Below, in pieces: positions 1 to 8,641 of a stretch of DNA of 64,000 bases. The translations under genes and the position numbers were made by a program. The DNA is from Phycisphaerae bacterium (lineage in GTDB: Bacteria > Planctomycetota > Phycisphaerae > Sedimentisphaerales > Anaerobacaceae): the NCBI GenBank assembly GCA_030615025.1, contig JAUXAB010000006.1, positions 1 to 64,000 on the forward strand, read 5' to 3'. How positions within the stretch are numbered: position 1 is the stretch's first letter; each line of letters starts with the position of its first letter. Under the pieces are notes generated by a model. It searched no databases, was not told the DNA's origin, and saw only the letters and a program-made list of their open reading frames with translations.

Positions 1-204
1 GAATTCGCTAAAGCCGGTAACCATCACGACGGGAGTGGGAAATTTCTCCATGATATAGCCAAGACAGGTAAGGCCGTCTATCTCTGGGAGCTCAATATCT
101 AAAGTAACCACATCGGGCCGAAGTTTTTCTATGGCCTTTAATGCCGAACTGCCCGATGCAAGGTGAACTGTCTGTCCCGGAATGACTTCCCGAGAATACG
201 GGCC
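1..204 (-). pseudogene. CheB-type receiver domain fragment, runs off the window
   Basis: On the minus strand an open frame from about 204 to the window edge reads as the middle of a response-regulator receiver. It contains ALKAIEKLRPDVVTLDIELP followed by EIDGLTCL and PTPVVMVTG. The D in VTLDIELP matches the phospho-acceptor region of CheB, the chemoreceptor methylesterase. The N-terminal beta1/acidic-pair part is missing: a stop codon lies just upstream, and the preceding sequence is a CheC-like domain in another frame. Either the gene is broken or there is a base error here. The methylesterase domain, if it exists, lies outside the window. Confidence 0.6.
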
Positions 205-718
205 TTAAGAACTCAAAATTTCTGAATCGAACGAATTCCGGCATATTTATTTGGAGTTTAACTTTCAAAGCGTTAGCAATTACTGCTATATAATTGGCCA
301 GCAAAATATGTGTAGCTTCCTTGAAGGCCGAAAGCTTCATTGTAGAGTCTATTTTTTCTGTGCCGCCTTTGCCAAGATACCGTTTCAGTAATAATCCGGT
401 CATAACTTCGGCGCTGGAAAGAGGAAAAAATATCACAACAACACCTTCAAGTTCAGCTTCCGGACATCTGAAATTCACGAAAGAGCCAAAACATTTCTCT
501 CCAGCATCAATAAGGACTTCGCCCTCCTCGAAGGTTTGGACACCAGCAAATTCTACTCTAATTCTTTCAGCGGTAAGCTTCTGCAAGGCTTCGGTCATTC
601 GCCGCGCAATGTCCGGACTAACGGGCTCTTTGGTTGTAGTGAGGTTGTGGGTGCGCGAAGCCAAGAAAGCTGAGATAAACCTCTGTGGCGAACATCCTTC
701 GACGCAACGGTTTGGCAA
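92..718 (-). pseudogene. CheC-like chemotaxis phosphatase domain, frame-disrupted
   Basis: The middle of this frame has the CheC fold signature: a beta-strand block GVVVIFFPLSSAEVM, then a helix with SAFKEATHILLANYIAVIANAL and a proline-containing MPEF. The family motif is S-x3-E-x2-N; here the E is present but the N position is H (KEATH). CheC-type proteins dephosphorylate CheY-P. The last ~46 residues are not CheC-like: they overlap the adjacent receiver domain in the wrong reading frame. The first ~20 residues are also unconvincing. I read this as a decayed or frameshifted CheC-CheB segment. The domain assignment is good, the integrity is doubtful. Confidence 0.5.
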
Positions 719-1085
719 TGAAATCCCAGGCCAATCTAATCATCAAGTGAGCGGCCAAGTTCGAGCTGCCAGCAAGAGACGCTTGCGGCCCGATGACATT
801 CAGTGCCAACTGTTTCTGGGTGGATTGTTGACGTCATATTCTCGTAGGGCTGCATAGTGACAATGTGGCCGGGCGACAATACCCTGAATCACGAGCCGTA
901 TCCAAGGGCCGCAATCTGTGTCAACCTCACCGACGATATGATATTCTGAGGGAAAACTTTGCTCTCGGAGCGTGTGACGCGGCGAGATCACGCACTTCCA
1001 CGAAGTAGGTACGCCGTGAAGGTGTAGTCAATTGTCGTTACAGCGTGCTCTGACTTCCGCGTACGAGTTTCTGTATCCTACGGCA
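719..1085. other. Non-coding or degenerate stretch upstream of the CheC-like fragment
   Basis: No intact gene is visible. On the minus strand a 63-codon frame contains SEYHIVGEVDTDCG, which resembles the beta2 segment of CheB/CheY receivers (typically VVGEA). Frames then break repeatedly. This fits further decay of the chemotaxis gene or genes next door, but the match is too short to call a gene. Confidence 0.3.
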
Positions 1086-2333
1086 TTAATCGTTATGTGT
1101 GATATGCGAAAAATAAGGCGATTTACTTTTATCATATAGAATCTTACCATTGATGAGCGTCCATTCCACGAAGGTTTTGTGGTGGAAGGGATGGCCGTCC
1201 AGGATGATAATATCAGCGTCCTTTCCGACCTGGAGGCTGCCGACGCGATCGGCAACTCCAATAATTTCGGCGGCGGTTATTGTGATTGCTTCGAGTGCGG
1301 TCTGCTCGTCGAGTCCGCCACGTACGGCGAAGGCTGCTTCCATCGGTAAAGCCATCAAGTCCCGCCCGGCGACACCCCAGGTTTGAAAGTATGGGCTGGT
1401 AGGAACGATGGCGAATTTGACGCCGGCTTTTTTCAGAATTGCAGCATTTTCCAGGGTTGAACCGGAAGGTGCTGATATGTATTTATTCGGACGGCGTTTA
1501 TTACGCGGTGTGATAATGAGGCGGATATCGTGTTTGGCAATTTGCTCAGCTACGATCCAGGCTTCTATGGCATCCTCAATTATTACCCTGATACCGAATT
1601 CGTCGATCAGCTCCACTATATCGAGTATCTGGGCTGCCGTGGTTGCCCTTAACCGAGCGGGCAGTTCCTTTTTCAGCAGGCGGATGTATGTATCGACACC
1701 GGAAGGCTTCTTAAGCTCCTGGAGCTTTTTCTGATCTTTTTTCCTTGTATATTCGTCGAGCTTTTGCAGGTAAGCCTGAGCTTTTCTAAGATTTTGCCGG
1801 AAGCTGGTTTTACCCATCCAACTCCTAAAGGCGGCGTTTTGAGCAACCGATTCTTTGACGAGCATATTATCCAAATCACCATACGTTGGTTTTATGACGG
1901 CGTTGGTTCCCCCGATTGGATTACTTCCTGACGGTCCGCCTCTTGATACGTAAGCAGTAGTTATGCCGGATGCCAGTGCAAGAGAGACATCGTGCTGAAA
2001 CGGGTCCAGGGAATCAGCGATTTTGCTGCCGCCGCCAACTCCTACTTCAGCAGTCGCGGCGACCAGGCCCGGCATGACAACCTTTCGGCGGGCGTCGATG
2101 ACTTTGGCATTTTTAGGTATCTCTATGTTCTGGCCGATACGCAATATTTTTCCATCCTCGATGAGGACAGTTCCGTTTTTGATAATTCCGCTGGTGATTG
2201 TGTAGAGGTCGCCACCTTTTATTGCTGTGACGGATTCATCTGCAAATAAAGGGGATGCCGTGCACAATGTCACTAACATCACAAGAACCATATATGTTGT
2301 TTTTGCCATGCTTATTTGCAGGTTTTTACGCAT
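1086..2333 (-). CDS. Exported amidohydrolase-like protein lacking metal ligands (array member 1)
   Basis: 415 residues: an N-terminal signal peptide (hydrophobic core MVLVMLVTLCTA, likely cleavage after LFA), the N-terminal beta-sandwich strand of the amidohydrolase superfamily, a TIM-barrel core, and the C-terminal signature GVADRVGSLQVGKDADIII. The barrel strand 1 segment reads VVMPGLVAATAEVG where active members have PG-x-x-D/E-x-H-x-H, so the HxH ligand pair is gone. The strand 5, 6 and 8 ligands are not evident either. It is therefore probably a non-catalytic paralogue. It is the last gene of a nine-gene minus-strand operon, 12 bases after its upstream neighbour. ATG at 2333 has GGGAG about 9 bases upstream; an ATG at 2309 is an alternative. 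Confidence 0.85.
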   Translation of the reverse strand: MRKNLQISMAKTTYMVLVMLVTLCTASPLFADESVTAIKGGDLYTITSGIIKNGTVLIEDGKILRIGQNIEIPKNAKVIDARRKVVMPGLVAATAEVGVGGGSKIADSLDPFQHDVSLALASGITTAYVSRGGPSGSNPIGGTNAVIKPTYGDLDNMLVKESVAQNAAFRSWMGKTSFRQNLRKAQAYLQKLDEYTRKKDQKKLQELKKPSGVDTYIRLLKKELPARLRATTAAQILDIVELIDEFGIRVIIEDAIEAWIVAEQIAKHDIRLIITPRNKRRPNKYISAPSGSTLENAAILKKAGVKFAIVPTSPYFQTWGVAGRDLMALPMEAAFAVRGGLDEQTALEAITITAAEIIGVADRVGSLQVGKDADIIILDGHPFHHKTFVEWTLINGKILYDKSKSPYFSHITHND

Positions 2334-2345
2334 TATTGTTTCTCC

Positions 2346-3473
2346 CTATGGAGCTTTGTGAACTATTTTGCCTTCTATCATGACCATGTGAATTTTTGTT
2401 CCGACATCCAGGGGGTCACCGCTGAGCACCAACAGATTTGCATCCTTGCCGACTTCGAGGCTTCCGAGACGATAGTCAACAGCCAACATCTGAGCAGGGT
2501 TAATGGTGATGGCCTTTTTGGCGATTTCCTTGTCCAAACCGGATTTTACCAGGTCGGTGACTGCTCGCAGGAAATCTTCGTGTGACTCTATGCCATCGCC
2601 TCTCGGACTAAATGCGATTTTTACCTTGGCATCAGTGAGCATTTTCGGCACATTGATGCGATTTCGTGTAAAAGGCTCGAAGTCAAGCTTAGGTGGAAGG
2701 ATAACCGGGATTTTCTTTTTGGCCAATTTGTCTGCGACTCGATATTGTTCGGAACCGGCAATCAGGACCACCTTCATTTTTTTGTAGGGCTCGAGCAATT
2801 TCAATAAGTGCAAAATTTCGCCCGGACCGCTACATGTTATGTATGTCGGGATTCTGCCCTGTAAGGCGTTGATAAGCGGCTGGACCTTTGGGTCAGTGGA
2901 GCTCGTCTTATTTTTTGCCGAGTCCAGTGCACCCTTGATTACCTTTTTGGTCTTGTCGTTTGCCTGGAAATTAATCATAAGAAGCCCGGATTCGGTGATT
3001 ATCATTTCCTCGGGCTTATTACCAACAGGGCGTATGACGGCCCCCTGCCCTGCAATTCCGGCTCCGCCGCGTCCGGGGACGAGGCCAAGGGTCGTGAATC
3101 CGGTTTGTAAAACGCGTTTGTATACATCCTGGTGGGGATACAATTCATCTGCGACCCGATAGTGTGGATTCGAAGCTGCTCCTCCGCTCGGTGCCGATGA
3201 TAGACCGACGCGTGAAATTGGGTTCACAAGGCCGGGGAAGATTGTCTTGTCACTGGCATCGATGATGTTGGCTGAATCAGGAATCTCTATGTCGCTTGCG
3301 ATTGCTGTGATTCTGCCATCCTTAATGATGATAATGCCATTTTCAATCACGCCGGATGTTACTGTGTCGACGCGGTCGGCCTTGATGACAGTTATATCCT
3401 CAGCGGCGGCGGCCGGTATGGAAAGCATCCAAAGCAATATGTTTAACAAGATATACTTGTGAATATTTGACAT
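2346..3473 (-). CDS. Exported amidohydrolase-like protein lacking metal ligands (array member 2)
   Basis: 375 residues, the shortest member of the array. It has a signal peptide ending near SIPAAAAED. Strand 1 reads TIFPGLVNPISRVG, so no HxH. The strand 8 region is IAFSPRGDG, with no clear catalytic Asp in the usual NTD context. The C-terminal DYRLGSLEVGKDANLLVLSG motif of the composite beta-sandwich is kept, so the fold is probably retained without the metal centre. Five bases separate it from the stop of the upstream gene, which argues for co-transcription. A structural or substrate-binding partner of an active paralogue is an inference, not shown. Confidence 0.85.
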   Translation of the reverse strand: MSNIHKYILLNILLWMLSIPAAAAEDITVIKADRVDTVTSGVIENGIIIIKDGRITAIASDIEIPDSANIIDASDKTIFPGLVNPISRVGLSSAPSGGAASNPHYRVADELYPHQDVYKRVLQTGFTTLGLVPGRGGAGIAGQGAVIRPVGNKPEEMIITESGLLMINFQANDKTKKVIKGALDSAKNKTSSTDPKVQPLINALQGRIPTYITCSGPGEILHLLKLLEPYKKMKVVLIAGSEQYRVADKLAKKKIPVILPPKLDFEPFTRNRINVPKMLTDAKVKIAFSPRGDGIESHEDFLRAVTDLVKSGLDKEIAKKAITINPAQMLAVDYRLGSLEVGKDANLLVLSGDPLDVGTKIHMVMIEGKIVHKAP

Positions 3474-3478
3474 CTTGA

Positions 3479-4798
3479 TTATCCCTTTCCAGAAGGAGCT
3501 GCTTTGTCTTTGACGACTAAGCTGACGCCTTTTCGCTGGAAGACGATTTTGCCATTGATAAGAACCAGGTCAACAGGTGTTGTGTGATCCAGGAGGCTGC
3601 CTTTTTTTATGACGATGTCGGCATCTTTACCGACTTCGAGAGAACCAATACGGTCGTCTATCTCAAGCGCACGGGCGGAATTTATGGTGATTGCCTTTAA
3701 TGCCTCCCTGTCATCAAGCCCAAGGTGTGCAGACATAGACGCCTGGAATGATAATTCCTCCTGAGGCGCTATCCATGAGCCCCACCCGACAGCATCGGTA
3801 TTGATTGACAGGTTTTTTACACCGGCTTTACTGTATTCGGCGGCCATACCGTGGAATCGACCATCATAATTAGGCTGGGAGAACTCAACCACACGGGGAC
3901 CGATATTTATCGAGACGCCATCGCGTTTTGCCGCTTCGGCGCCGACGAGAAAGCCGCCGTAAGCGGTGTGCGTCGCAATAACATCGAGCTTGTTTTCGTC
4001 ATTGAACATTCGCATTGTCTGCATTACGCCCCAGGGTGAGTAGGTGTGGTTGATGGTTGGTATTTTGCCGTTGAAGACTTTTCGCATTTTTTCCAGTTCT
4101 GGTCTGTATTGAGGTTTTTCCTTACGCCGGCCCTGTTCATAAGCCTGCCAGGCGTCTGTGTATTGTTTGGCTTGTTTTAGGATTTGCCTCAAAGACCAGG
4201 ACATACCCATTCGCGTAAGGCCCAAATCGCCGCCACGTCGTTCAGGATTGAAGGCCTGCGCGATTTTCATTGCGCCGAGTTCGCGGAGTATCATCTTTTC
4301 GGGGTTGGAGCTATCCAGTTTGATGATGACAGAGAAACCTGCAAGATTTGTTCCGCTTCCCGGCATTGTGTGGATTGTTGTCACACCGCCGGTTACGGCT
4401 TTTTCAATGGTAATATCCTCCGGATTTACGCATTCTGCAATCTGTAACTCGGGATTTATAGGTGTCACCATATCGTTGAATCCGCCTTCGGTCCCGATAT
4501 GGGTATGGGCTTCGACGATGCCGGGTGTCACCCATCTGTCCGATGCGTCAATTACCTTATACTCTTTCGGTATCCGGATATTTGACTGCGGCCCCAAGGC
4601 TTCGATTTTACCATTGCTAACAAGAATGATTCCGTGGTTTATAACAATTGTATCAGTGCCTGATTTATCAGCCGGCGCCATCGTCAGGATTTTCCCGGCT
4701 TTGATGGCATACTTCGGAGATGTCGGCTTGTCTTCGGCATATACAGAGCCGACGATTATGAGCAGGACAACCGAATATATTGAGATTACGTTCTTCAT
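3479..4798 (-). CDS. Exported amidohydrolase, complete metal-ligand set (array member 3)
   Basis: 439 residues with a signal peptide (VVLLIIVGSVYAED). This is one of only two members with a complete amidohydrolase superfamily metal site: HxH in strand 1 (VEAHTHIG), Lys in GAMKIAQ (possible carbamylated bridging Lys), His in TINHTYSPW, His in IATHTAYGG and Asp in SINTDAVGW. The C-terminus carries DRIGSLEVGKDADIVIKKG. The closest known relatives are imidazolonepropionase/prolidase-like exported amidohydrolases; the substrate cannot be told from sequence. Its ATG overlaps the stop of the upstream gene by four bases (ATGA), indicating translational coupling to member 4, the other intact enzyme. 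Confidence 0.9.
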   Translation of the reverse strand: MKNVISIYSVVLLIIVGSVYAEDKPTSPKYAIKAGKILTMAPADKSGTDTIVINHGIILVSNGKIEALGPQSNIRIPKEYKVIDASDRWVTPGIVEAHTHIGTEGGFNDMVTPINPELQIAECVNPEDITIEKAVTGGVTTIHTMPGSGTNLAGFSVIIKLDSSNPEKMILRELGAMKIAQAFNPERRGGDLGLTRMGMSWSLRQILKQAKQYTDAWQAYEQGRRKEKPQYRPELEKMRKVFNGKIPTINHTYSPWGVMQTMRMFNDENKLDVIATHTAYGGFLVGAEAAKRDGVSINIGPRVVEFSQPNYDGRFHGMAAEYSKAGVKNLSINTDAVGWGSWIAPQEELSFQASMSAHLGLDDREALKAITINSARALEIDDRIGSLEVGKDADIVIKKGSLLDHTTPVDLVLINGKIVFQRKGVSLVVKDKAAPSGKG

Positions 4799-6021
4799 GT
4801 ATCTTTCCTGTATGCAATTTTGCCGTTGATAAAGACCATGTCCACCGGGATTGTCACATCGAAAAGGCTCCCGGCCTTAATAATCAGGTCGGCATCTTTG
4901 CCGACTTCGATGCTCCCGACGCGGTCGTCAATTCCAATGGCCCGAGCCGAGTTGATAGTGACACTTTCCAGGGCCGTCTTTTCGTCCAGGCCGAAGTGTA
5001 TGGCCATCGAACCTTGAAAGAACAAATCCTCCTGCGGCAGGACAGGGGCATCCGTGTTTATAGAGAGATTTTTTACGCCGGCGGCTTTGTATTCGGCGGC
5101 CAGACCATAAAATTTATTGTCCTGTGAGAAGGAGAAATCATACATCCTTGGGCCGACGTTGACGTGTACATCCCGCTTAGCCATTTCCTTAGCGACTTTG
5201 TAGCCGTGAAAGGTCGCGTGAGAGACAATGGTCTTGAGCTGATACTCATCGTGGAAGATGCGTGCCGTTGCCATAACATCGCGGGCTGAAGCCGTATGAA
5301 CCAACGTCGGGATGGACCCTTCAATGGCCTGCCTCATATTTTCATACTCTAAACTTTCTCCGGGTTTTTCTTTTATCTCACCTTTTTCGTAAGCCTGCCA
5401 GGTTTGTGAATAAGCTTTTCCCTTATTAAGTATGTCTCTTAGTATCCATGACATTCCCATTCTGGTGCGCCCCAAGTCACCCCCTCGTCTTTCAGGATTG
5501 TAAGCCTGTGAGATCTTCATTACGCCAAGGGAGCGAACGAGCATTTCATCTACCGTTTTGCCGTGTAATTTGTAGAGGACACCAAAACCTGCAAAATTTG
5601 TTCCACTGCCTGGGATTGTATTGACGGTTGTTACTCCACTTGCAACAGCTTGTGGAATGCTCCAGTCTTCCGGGTCGATGACATCCGCTATTCGAAGGCC
5701 TGGATTTGTCGGGACAACCATGTCGTTGAGGCCGCCTTCGCCGGCGAGGTGGGAGTGAATTTCGACCATGCCGGGCATGACCCACTTGTCCGACGCATCA
5801 ATTACTTTGTACTCTTTTGGAATATTCAGGTCGGCTGCTTTCGCGACGGCTTTAATCACTCCATCTTCGATTAGTATGACGCCATGGTCAATTGTTCCCT
5901 TGGTGACGGTCAGTATCTTGCCTGCTTTGACAGCATATTTTATCGGTTCGGCCGCTTCGGCGATGCAAATCCGGCAGAAGCACAAAAGAACAAAGATGAT
6001 GCTTAAATGAATTATGTGCAT
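4795..6021 (-). CDS. Exported amidohydrolase, complete metal-ligand set (array member 4)
   Basis: Start placed at the ATG at 6021, preceded by AGAGG four bases upstream; it immediately gives a good signal peptide (IIHLSIIFVLLCFCRICIAE). A longer frame begins at 6093 inside the upstream gene but would bury the signal. About 408 residues. The metal site is complete: VEIHSHLAGEGG (HxH), GVMKISQAYNPERRGG (Lys), TLVHTASARD (His), IVSHATFHG (His), SINTDAPV (Asp). It is closely similar to member 3, sharing NPERRGGDLG and TRMGMSW, so the two look like a recent duplicate pair. Together they are probably the catalytic subunits of this locus. Confidence 0.9.
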   Translation of the reverse strand: MHIIHLSIIFVLLCFCRICIAEAAEPIKYAVKAGKILTVTKGTIDHGVILIEDGVIKAVAKAADLNIPKEYKVIDASDKWVMPGMVEIHSHLAGEGGLNDMVVPTNPGLRIADVIDPEDWSIPQAVASGVTTVNTIPGSGTNFAGFGVLYKLHGKTVDEMLVRSLGVMKISQAYNPERRGGDLGRTRMGMSWILRDILNKGKAYSQTWQAYEKGEIKEKPGESLEYENMRQAIEGSIPTLVHTASARDVMATARIFHDEYQLKTIVSHATFHGYKVAKEMAKRDVHVNVGPRMYDFSFSQDNKFYGLAAEYKAAGVKNLSINTDAPVLPQEDLFFQGSMAIHFGLDEKTALESVTINSARAIGIDDRVGSIEVGKDADLIIKAGSLFDVTIPVDMVFINGKIAYRKDT

Positions 6022-6079
6022 TGCACCTCTTTGGTCAGATAAATGCCAGTGGTGTTTTCGCACCTGCCAGACTTTTTTG

Positions 6080-8587
6080 TTATTTGTTCTCATAGACGAT
6101 TCGTCCGTTTACGATTACTTTTTCCACCCGGCTTCGAAAATCAAAAGGCCCACCGGACAGAATCACCAGGTCTGCGTCTTTGCCTTGGTCTATGCTTCCA
6201 ATCCTATCGTCGAGATGGAGAAGTTTAGCCGGATAAATGGTTATGGCCCGAAATGCTTCTTCTTCATCCATTCCGTATCGCACGGCGTAGGCAGCGTTCA
6301 TCGGCAAATATTGCGTTCCGGAAGTTGCACTTGTGTGGAACGCGACGCAGAGCTTGTCTCGGGTCAAAAGGTCGGCGTTATTTATTGGTTTTCCTTTTTC
6401 GTAGCGGATGATATCGGGTCCTATAGCTACACCGACGTTGTATTTTCTCAGCTCGTCAGTAATGCGGAAGGCATCGCTGCCGCCGAGAATTATGACATCG
6501 AGGTTGTATTCGTCCTTAAAGACTTTCAATGTCGTACTGATTTCATCAGCGCGATTGGCGTGCATGAGGGCGGGCATTTGACGCTTAAAGAGTCCTCGCA
6601 GTAGTTCGAGGTTGGTATCGCGGCTGGGTCGGGGAGGCTCTTTGATTTCCTGTTTTTCATCAGAGTCTTTATCCTGCTCGTATTGCCGACGTCGTTCGTA
6701 TTCCTTATGTTGGCGTTCGTATTTATCCCACCTTTCGGCATATTCTTTTGCCCTTTTGAGAAGGTTGCGTGCATCCCAGATTCGGGCCATTCTTGCTCGT
6801 TCGCCAAGCATTGAGAATTTAACAGCCGCGTATTCTTTGACAATCATGTCCTTTACACTGTCGCCGGCGAGCTTGATTAGTGCGGCATTTCCGCTTACAA
6901 ATCCGCGTGTCTGGGGAGCGAGCAGCACCGATGTCACGCCGGAGCGCAACACCTCGCGGAAGGCTTCGTCATTCGGTCTGACGACGTTGGCGATGCTGAC
7001 GAGACGCACATTTCCGGAATCAGGCCCACTGGTCGGTGCAGAAGGATTCATTCTTACAGGCTCGCTTTCAGCGTGCAGGCCGATGTGAGAGTGGATATCT
7101 ATCAGGCCCGGAATGACAACGCTTTTGGTGGCGTCAATTACGGTTGCTTGTTGTGGAATCTTTTTTTGCCGGCCCACGTAAGCGATTTTGTCGCCTTTTA
7201 TAAGGATGAGTCCATCGTTTATCCGTCCGCGGCTTGCCGTTAGAATTGTGCCCGCTCTAATGGCAGTGATGGGCTTTTGTTCTTTTTCATCTTTCTTTGT
7301 TTTCTCTTCTGGGCGGGTATATACAACCTTGCCATCGATGAGCGTCTTATCAACAACCGAGTGAATTTCAAGAGGTCCACCTGTTAGAATTACGAGGTCG
7401 GCATCTTTGCCCTTTTCGATGCTTCCTATACGGTCTGCAAGGCCAAGAATTTCGGCTGGAGTGATTGTAATTGCTTTTAGCGCTTCTTCGGGTGACAGTC
7501 CCCGGCTGACGGCATAGCCCGCAATGAATGGCAGGTCGGGGATGGTCTCATCAGTGGGAGAGGTAATTGCAAACTTGACACCGGCTTGCGCCAGAAGACC
7601 CGGGTTTTCGGGATTGACGCGGCCAAGAGCGATATCGGTCGTGTAGTCTTTTAAGTGCTGTCGGCCGGGTTCAAAGACTCCGGTGACGATGACGGGTGAT
7701 TTGCTCGATTTGATTTCGTCAATTACTTTGTATGCCTCCGTGGCGCCTTCTATAATGAGTTTTAGCTTGAATGTTTCGGCGAAGGAAATAGCGTTGCGAA
7801 TATCCTGAGCGGTATGACAGTTGACACGGACAGGTAGTTTGCGTTTCAAGACGGGCAGGAGGGCCTGCATCTTTGAATCTGTTTGCGGTGAGGGCTGATT
7901 CGAGTACCATTTGGCATCGGTAAAGACTTTTCGTAATACGGCCATTTCAGCCATACGTGTTGTGGGGAGTTGCTTTTCCGCCGGCAAGAGGGGATTACAG
8001 GGATCCGGGGGGATGGGGGGCTTGAAAATCGCCGGCGGGTCCTTCGGCAATTCCCCAAGTGTGATACGAAGTGCCGATGTGTCTTTAAGGCAGCGCTCGG
8101 TAATGGAATCGCCGGCAAGCTTGACGACGGCGCCTAATCCACTGACTAACCGCCTCTGGCCGGGTGAGACGTAAACTGTGGTTATGCCTCCTGCCAGAAG
8201 CCGTCGGTATTTTTCATAGAAGTTGAAGGCATCTTTTGCCCGAATATCCGGTGTCACCGACTCCTCATCGTCCCGACTTCTCTCTGCGAGCGTTGTAAAG
8301 GCATCTATCAATCCGGGTATGACCACCTTATCGGTGGCGTCAATTACTTCGGCGCCATCGGGTATTTTCAAATCTTTGCCAACGGCTTCGATTTTACCAT
8401 CGCGGATAAGTATAATGCCATTCTGAATCGGTGCCGATGTTACCGGCAGGATTGTGCCTGCTTTAATTGCCACTAAGGAGGTTTCCCGGGCCAAGGCGGT
8501 CGGCACAATCAACGTGCTGATGAGGATTGAAATCGCAGTAATATAAATTTTCCGTCGATTATCAAAATGTTTATAGCGTTTATTCAT
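6080..8587 (-). CDS. Exported double-domain amidohydrolase-like protein (array member 5, fusion)
   Basis: About 835 residues in one frame: signal peptide (ISILISTLIVPTALA), a first amidohydrolase module (to about residue 440), a charged linker (EEKTKKDEKEQK) and a second complete module. Module 1 has lost HxH (LIDAFTTLAERS) but keeps His in VNCHTAQD. Module 2 keeps HxH (LIDIHSHIG), Lys (AAVKFSM) and the strand 5 His (ALMHANRAD), but lacks the strand 6 His (ILGGSDAF) and the strand 8 Asp (VAFHTSATSG). Both modules end in DRIGSI-x2-GKDADLVIL. A second region of about 60 residues is extremely Lys/Glu/Tyr rich (KEYAERWDKYERQHKEYERR) and is probably a helical arm. Start at ATG 8587; a TTG six bases earlier is less likely. 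Confidence 0.85.
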   Translation of the reverse strand: MNKRYKHFDNRRKIYITAISILISTLIVPTALARETSLVAIKAGTILPVTSAPIQNGIILIRDGKIEAVGKDLKIPDGAEVIDATDKVVIPGLIDAFTTLAERSRDDEESVTPDIRAKDAFNFYEKYRRLLAGGITTVYVSPGQRRLVSGLGAVVKLAGDSITERCLKDTSALRITLGELPKDPPAIFKPPIPPDPCNPLLPAEKQLPTTRMAEMAVLRKVFTDAKWYSNQPSPQTDSKMQALLPVLKRKLPVRVNCHTAQDIRNAISFAETFKLKLIIEGATEAYKVIDEIKSSKSPVIVTGVFEPGRQHLKDYTTDIALGRVNPENPGLLAQAGVKFAITSPTDETIPDLPFIAGYAVSRGLSPEEALKAITITPAEILGLADRIGSIEKGKDADLVILTGGPLEIHSVVDKTLIDGKVVYTRPEEKTKKDEKEQKPITAIRAGTILTASRGRINDGLILIKGDKIAYVGRQKKIPQQATVIDATKSVVIPGLIDIHSHIGLHAESEPVRMNPSAPTSGPDSGNVRLVSIANVVRPNDEAFREVLRSGVTSVLLAPQTRGFVSGNAALIKLAGDSVKDMIVKEYAAVKFSMLGERARMARIWDARNLLKRAKEYAERWDKYERQHKEYERRRQYEQDKDSDEKQEIKEPPRPSRDTNLELLRGLFKRQMPALMHANRADEISTTLKVFKDEYNLDVIILGGSDAFRITDELRKYNVGVAIGPDIIRYEKGKPINNADLLTRDKLCVAFHTSATSGTQYLPMNAAYAVRYGMDEEEAFRAITIYPAKLLHLDDRIGSIDQGKDADLVILSGGPFDFRSRVEKVIVNGRIVYENK

Positions 8588-8641
8588 AGCCAAATCTTGT
8601 CCCAGACTATTATGCGATTCGGTCCTTACGTATTTTTAATC

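Noticed and set aside
294-857. 187-codon plus-strand frame opposite the CheC-like domain
   Set aside because: A Ser/Pro-rich shadow of the minus-strand coding sequence; no domain and no ribosome binding site.
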